From Membranipora membranacea (Eukaryota; Bryozoa; Gymnolaemata; Cheilostomatida; Membraniporidae): a stretch of 64,000 nt of DNA. Both the position numbers and the translations under genes were made by a program. The first letter of the stretch is position 1, and every line of letters begins with the position of its first letter. Where the stretch lies: contig OU612067.1 of assembly GCA_914767715.1 (NCBI GenBank), positions 19,783,001-19,847,000 of the forward strand, given 5' to 3'. This document shows positions 58,701 to 64,000 of the stretch, piece by piece. A model generated the notes under the pieces. It made no database searches. It was not told the origin of the DNA and saw only the letters and a list, made by a program, of their open reading frames with translations.

Positions 58701-61700
58701 ACCTAATCTAGCTGAACTAAACTATAGTCAATATTGACTCCTCTACGGTAACTGTGTCGGTGGCATGGCATCAGAATTCAATTCAATGAATGTGGGTAAA
58801 AAGGAGTGACAACGGACAACCATTGGTTTGTTATCAAAATAAGGGCGAGCTGCCCTCATCATTGTTAAAATTGGTTGAGCTTTCGGCAGAGGGCTCCGAG
58901 AGGATTCTAAAAAGTTATGTTAGGGTCAAGAACAATGCCTATAATGCTTGTGTGTTGTTTTACAGCTGAGATCAATTTTATTCGTCAAATCAATTTGTTT
59001 GTTTTTTTGGCGATAATGATCTTAAACGCTTTTGATGCTATTGAATCGCATATGCTATTTCTTTTATTGTAAGATATCTTACACTAACCTTCCACAGTTA
59101 GAACTCTGAATGGTATTTTTATCTCTGATATAGGAGAGTCTGGTCTCTGTGTACCGATAGTCAGCTTATATCCATACTTTACGAATGTCCCTCTGAATGT
59201 GGGCACATTCCCGATAGGTATTTTCTCTGTATATGTATCTTGTGAAAATAAGATCATTGAATTGCTGAAGCTAGGATGACTGTTGGGACAAAACAACTTT
59301 AGTCAAGTCAAATCATTGACTTTATAATAATACAATATCACTATTATTAGTATAATGAAGTCTATGGATCACATTTAACTCATGTTATTACTCTGGGAAT
59401 TCCAACAAGATATCCTTAGGCGCACATTACATTAAAGCTGGCTAATAAATTCATTTTTCTTTCATTTGAGGCATTACCATCTGTAAGAGGATGCTCAGGA
59501 CACCTTAGAGCAAATCAAATTGGCCAGAGTTTGAAATGGCCTTGCCATGCGGCCCCACAGAAAAATTGGCCACATGACAAGGCTATGTTTGATCCACAGA
59601 CAGCAGGTCACTGACAGTTGATTTGATGAGTTGCAGCCTTGTGTGTGTGGTTTGTGTTTGTTGTGGTGAAGATGGGAAGCTTGCATGAGCCACTTCTTTC
59701 TCATTGGTCTGAAGTTAATATTCTGACCAATGAGAGAGAAGTGACTCATCTGAGCAACGTAATTAGCGGGTACAGAAGCTCCACAGCCGCGATAACTTGG
59801 TTCATGCAAGCTTCCCATCTTCACCACAACAAACACAAACCACACACACACAAGGCTGCAACTCATCAAATCAACTGCCAGTGACCTGCTGTCTGTGGTT
59901 TGATCACATTCAAAATGAGTTAGATTAATCAACAAGCCAAATGATGGTGCTCGCGTGAAAAGATAACTGCAGAAAATTTAACAGTGAAACGCAGAAGTCT
60001 TTGAACACTGGCCTGATGTTCCACACTGATCACGTGAGTTACTATTGCATGTATATCCCTGATTGATAGAGCGCGAATTAATTCACTTAGCCTGAGTACC
60101 ATCACAAGGAATTTGGTGTGAAGACCCGTATTTAATTTTACTAACTAGGGGATGGTACATGTTAGGTACTCGTACTAATTTGACTCTAACGATCAGAGAT
60201 ACACATGTTAATAGTGTAAGCTCGATGTCAGTGTGCTGATGTTCACTTACATTCAGCAGTCTCTCCCGGTGCTAGTTTGATATTACAGAAGAGAATACGG
60301 GGCTGTGTCATCATCACTGTTACTCCTCTCTCACCTGGACAAGCAGAGGTAAAGATATAAATATACATAAACATAAACCATTTATTATATAAAATAAATA
60401 TATTATAGTAAATGATAATTATTAACAATTATATAACATTATAATATATATATTTATATTATATATATTATATATTATAAACATTTATGATATTATAAAA
60501 CATGAATATAGATCATGACAGTTGTTAAATCTGATTTTAATTTAAAAAATGGCTATGTGGTACATAAAATAATGAGGTACGCTGGTAAAATATTGACTCA
60601 AAAATCCCGGTACCACTAATTTAAACCCCATTCTCCTTAGTACAAGACATACATGAGGATAGGAAGAGTCACACCAGCTCCAATACATGCTATTATATTG
60701 ACCATAAAATGTTTATGCTTGATTTTTGTAGTATCTAATTTACTTTTTGGTTTAACGTTTTGAACGAAAACCACACAAGCTTTTCGATTTCTGTGACATA
60801 ATAAAATGAGCACTTTCTCGACCTAAGAAGGATAGAAAAGAACTTTTCGAGGAATGGGAACAAGATGGGTGGTACACAGAAACTGAAAAAAAAATAGCTT
60901 AGCTGATATTATTAGGAGGCTATCTTTAATGCATTTAGCTAGGCAGCTAGCTGCATTACATAGCTGTATTATAAAATAGCTGGTCTTACCACTTTTGTAC
61001 ACAACACTAAAGTCTGTCACTTGAAAAATAGTAACCATCAACGTTATATTGATATATTGAGTTATGATCACCCATGCCCTCGAAAAATTGACCAAATTCA
61101 AGGGGCTGAAAATTTATTTTGTTGCAACACTTTTACGATTTCTCGAAACATGATTAAATGATATAACTGTAAACCTTATATTGTAATTTCAAAGCCTATA
61201 AATATATTCCTTGATGTATAGAACAGAATTGAAAAGTTGCACCAAACTAGTTGCATGGGTTGCTGGTAGTTATCAACCAGACGGCTGAGAGGTGGATGAT
61301 GATAGAATTCTCCCACCAGCAAGTCGGGCAGAATCTGAGCACTTTAACTAGCACCAAACAAGACAACAGTGTGAGTTCTGATCATCATTTTGAGAATTGC
61401 CAGCTCACCTTTAGTGGGATGGAAGTAAGTTTGACTAGGACTAACTTCTGCAGCCATCGGTAGGTCTGATGCCTCCAGCTGAGCGACAGCTGTAGGTACA
61501 TTACTGACACTCAGGGTACACTGACAATGTATCTGTGCTGTGGCCCAGGCTAGCGTCTCTATATCACTGTAATATAATCAATATGATATATATATACATA
61601 ATATATCACTGTAAATCAGCAATAGATTGCAAATTTTCAAACGGAATATTTCAACATTATCAAAGTATATATGAACATCAATGCCAAAGTATTCTCATAA

Positions 61701-62190
61701 ATAAACGATTTTCCAGTCAGTATCTTGAATCACGTATAAAATATTTTAAAGCAAGTAAAGTTTTGGAGTATTTAGACAACACAACTTTCTGGAATATTGT
61801 ATGTTCAATCAACAAGACATGATCTGAGAAAAAACATTCCAAATCAGGACTTTAATACAGAAGGGGAGGGTCACGGATAAGTCTGAGTGCTCACTGTATT
61901 TGGTGTCCATCAGGTGGCAGCATGTCATCAAGCAAACTATGTTGGAGATCAAACATATCTGATTAAGGTAGGAGTTTCATGGATTAAAATCGAAACCTGT
62001 TCTGCCAGGTAAGGGATACATATTGAAAACCATATATAACATGATGACAATAGTAAAGTAACTTCACAAACCTGCTTAGACGAATCCCGCCTTCCTCACG
62101 GTGTGGATTAGTGAAGCAAAGTTGACACTCCACATCTTCTCCTGCAAAGTATGTGGACCCATGAGTCAGTCTCGCCTCCACAATAATCAT
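55733..62190 (-). CDS. RGP1: RGP1 homolog, RAB6A GEF complex partner
   Basis: Eight minus-strand exons: 62190-62072, 61566-61409, 60334-60251, 59238-59089, 58083-57931, 57265-57138, 56782-56605, 55959-55733. The frame is continuous, giving 398 aa, close to the roughly 390 aa of vertebrate RGP1. Recognisable family segments in order: MIIVEARLTHGSTYFAGEDV at the start, LAWATAQIHCQC, GERGV..QPRILFCNIKLAPGET, PTFRGTFVKYGYKLTIGTQR, APSNPF, CYNISNINGKVAK, NHQEFCLHMTKANISLPIPL, SLKWKMHIEFVT and YWDLPITVL near the end. These make the paired beta-sandwich, arrestin-like fold. RGP1 works with RIC1 as the exchange factor for RAB6 at the Golgi, supporting endosome-to-Golgi retrograde traffic. The start ATG matches the family start. 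No key segment is missing. Confidence 0.95.
59582..59906. repeat. RGP1: Foldback repeat in RGP1 intron
   Basis: Arms of about 115 bp (59582-59695 and 59800-59906) pair with few mismatches, from TTTGATCCACAGAC to GTCTGTGGTTTGATCA. An inner hairpin pairs TTCTCATTGGTC with GACCAATGAGAG. It makes open frames on both strands (59495-59935) that are not genes. Confidence 0.85.
60022..60235 (+). mobile_element. Intronic MITE, copy 3, with 9-bp TSD
   Basis: Element from CACACTGATC to its inverted end (AGTGTG), flanked by perfect 9-bp duplications CTGATGTTC (60013-60021 and 60236-60244). The duplication abuts GTAAGT, the splice donor of RGP1 exon 60334-60251. The TSD length suggests a Mutator-like origin. 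Confidence 0.9.
60375..60490. repeat. AT-rich low-complexity tract
   Basis: Nearly pure A/T with TATATAT runs in the RGP1 intron between exons 2 and 3. Confidence 0.8.
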
Positions 62191-63760
62191 ATCGCTTATC
62201 CCGATTCCTTTCCTAGTATATCTGGACTTCAAAATTGAAAATCATACATGAAATTGAAACAATATTTTTGAGAAAGTCTTCTGATGAAGATTTGATTCTT
62301 CCCGGCTCTACACACGCTAGACAATAATAGTAATAATGATCGCAAGGCCTAAGTTTGATCCTAACCGGGGCTCACATGAATTAACTACCTTAATTTTTAA
62401 ATGGTTGTCGCAGGCCTTGCAATGAGTCATTCAATCAATAAGACTTCCAATATGTTACCCAAAAAAAGGACCCCATGGAAGGCCTATACATACAAACTTT
62501 CTTACATAGGGCTAGGCCTAGAGTTAGATAAAGCAGGGAGAATGCTTACACTTACAGCAAGAGCAATGAAGTAAGCTGTTTTACAGCTAAAATAGCTAGC
62601 TGCAGTCAAAATCCTTTCAAACAGAGCAGGCAGCAACCACCCAAATTTGAATACAGGTGTTACACAGTCATTACTTAACTCACATAGTAAATAAATAATC
62701 ATCAATCACCAAAAATCAGTTTTACAAATCTTTGGGTTTGGAAAGTTTGGGAGAGACTGAGAGGATTTTAGTAAGGATCATGGCTTGATAATATGTTAAA
62801 CAAAACAACAAGTGAGTCTAGCCACGGGATGATAATGTATAGGCTCACATTTCAGATTAGAGATTACTCAATCTGGGCATGGTACAAGAAAAAGGCGTCT
62901 GAGAAGGGAAAATCTTCAAAATTGAAAAATTATCCTCCAAATCATAAATATGACATCTGATTGTAGGTTTGGTCATTCATAGTTTTCACAATTATAAGTT
63001 CAATAAGATATCATTGGAGCATTAGCCCAAGCTCAATACACTACGCTGACCCACAGTTGAGGGTAAGCAGTGAATTCCCAAACTAATCTTATTAGCAAGA
63101 ATCGTCACAGCGAACCAAGTATAACTCTAATATTACGTGCTTCAGATTTGGATTTGCTGCTCCTTGCATAAAAAGGGTACATAAATCAAGTTTGAGATCT
63201 AACTCATTAGATATGATGGCCAAATTTCATCGTTCAGCTAACCTAGATCTCAATACGACCTTATGCTTTTCTCAGAGCTCATTGATATGTTTATCTAATG
63301 CCGTGGCACCAGGTAAGCTCCTGGTCAATAGATAGTTTATGTCATATCAGTTTGATGTTGCTTTCATGGGAGCTCATTATACATTGCATTGTGTCATGTG
63401 GACGCATTGTGCATGGTTGATTCAACGACAGATGCCACCAAAACGTTTTGCTAACATTTCCAGGATACTACTATATCTAATAACTGTTTTAGATTGGAAT
63501 CACTGTTTTCATCATTATTGACTCAGATTTATTGTAGCAGTGACAGCTTATCATCTCTAAGCCATGAAACAATATATAACCATAAATAGTAATTGATGAT
63601 TGCCATAAAAAAAGGAGAAGGTAAAACAGAAGAGCCAATGGTAACCAATAATACAAAAAAAAGTGGGAGGTAGATCAAAAAAAGATAATTTACACTTACG
63701 CTGTTAGCCTAGATTCATATTCAATTGAATAAACAATTTTGTAGTTGAAATTTTACAAAC
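62191..63760. other. Region upstream of RGP1
   Basis: Presumed RGP1 promoter and 5' UTR, then intergenic DNA. No TATA box or further exon could be assigned. The minus-strand frame is open upstream of the RGP1 ATG as far as 62232, but the family start supports 62190. Confidence 0.35.
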
Positions 63761-63834
63761 CCTCTCATTGAACCATCTGAAAATGTAATCGAAGCACTCT
63801 GTAGGTCCTGAATGGGAAAGTCATGATATCCTGT
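63761..63834 (-). CDS. Unassigned internal exon at window edge
   Basis: A 74-bp minus-strand open segment with a good acceptor (TTTTTTTTCAACAG) and donor (GG|GTTTGT), reading TGYHDFPIQDLQSASITFS then DGSMR. The composition looks protein-coding. It would be an internal exon of another minus-strand gene whose other exons are outside the window or too short to see. Family not recognised; a chance open frame cannot be excluded. Confidence 0.35.
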
Positions 63835-64000
63835 CTGTTGAAAAAAAATTCTAAAAATGGATATGATAAAACACAAAAAATTCTCGTAAATATTCTCTTG
63901 GAAGACGACCCATGTTGAAAATTTTCCTCTAAGCTGTACATGTTAAAGCCCTGTTGCATGAACCAAACGAATAATAAATGGGGGAAAAAACGTTTAAATC

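Noticed and set aside
59495-59935. 146-codon minus-strand frame
   Set aside because: It runs through both arms of an intronic foldback, and its two ends mirror each other.

Overview
This is eukaryotic, animal DNA. Genes are split by GT..AG introns, the sequence is AT-rich, and the proteins belong to metazoan families: an NBR1 autophagy receptor, the RGP1 Golgi GEF subunit, a type II C-type lectin and a WSCD-type sulfotransferase remnant. tRNA-derived SINEs, MITEs and Copia and Gypsy relics fill much of the rest. An invertebrate fits the compact introns and the repeat content, but the phylum cannot be fixed from this window.

0-6.5 kb: a decayed Ty1/Copia element (+), a C-type lectin gene (-) with a probable frameshift next to its membrane segment, and one intact tRNA-Ser(UGA) (-).

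7.9-20.8 kb: the most unusual part. It is a cluster of small secreted cysteine-rich peptide genes: two on the minus strand (7917-8964, 10534-11756), one on the plus strand (19827-20792) and a broken plus-strand copy (15320-15757). All share a three-exon layout (8-nt first coding exon, signal-peptide exon, mature-peptide exon). The C-terminus ends in an invariant block closing with CYKLTGYCCC, and nearly all DNA differences within that block are synonymous. Three copies share a promoter module in which a 20-bp palindrome lies 8-9 bp upstream of a TATA box. I do not recognise the peptide family. A 1.3-kb inverted repeat occupies the place where the last exon of the broken copy should be.

20.8-40.5 kb: gene-poor and repeat-rich. 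It holds SINEs, a sulfotransferase remnant, a Gypsy RT relic, two arrays of one 63-bp minisatellite, a non-autonomous hAT element with an 8-bp target duplication, a TIR element with a 9-bp target duplication, and a duplicated promoter-like block carrying a CRE and a TATA box.

41-62 kb: two ancient housekeeping genes in tandem on the minus strand. RGP1 (62190-55733, 8 exons, 398 aa) is followed by NBR1 (54683-41101, 17 modelled exons, 916 aa). All exon junctions in both models keep the reading frame. The NBR1 model has ZZ, FW, LIR, amphipathic-helix and UBA-like parts, but I found no PB1 domain. Three copies of one roughly 210-bp MITE lie in introns of these genes, two of them within 15 bp of a splice donor. 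A single unassigned minus-strand exon near 63.8 kb suggests another gene at the window edge.
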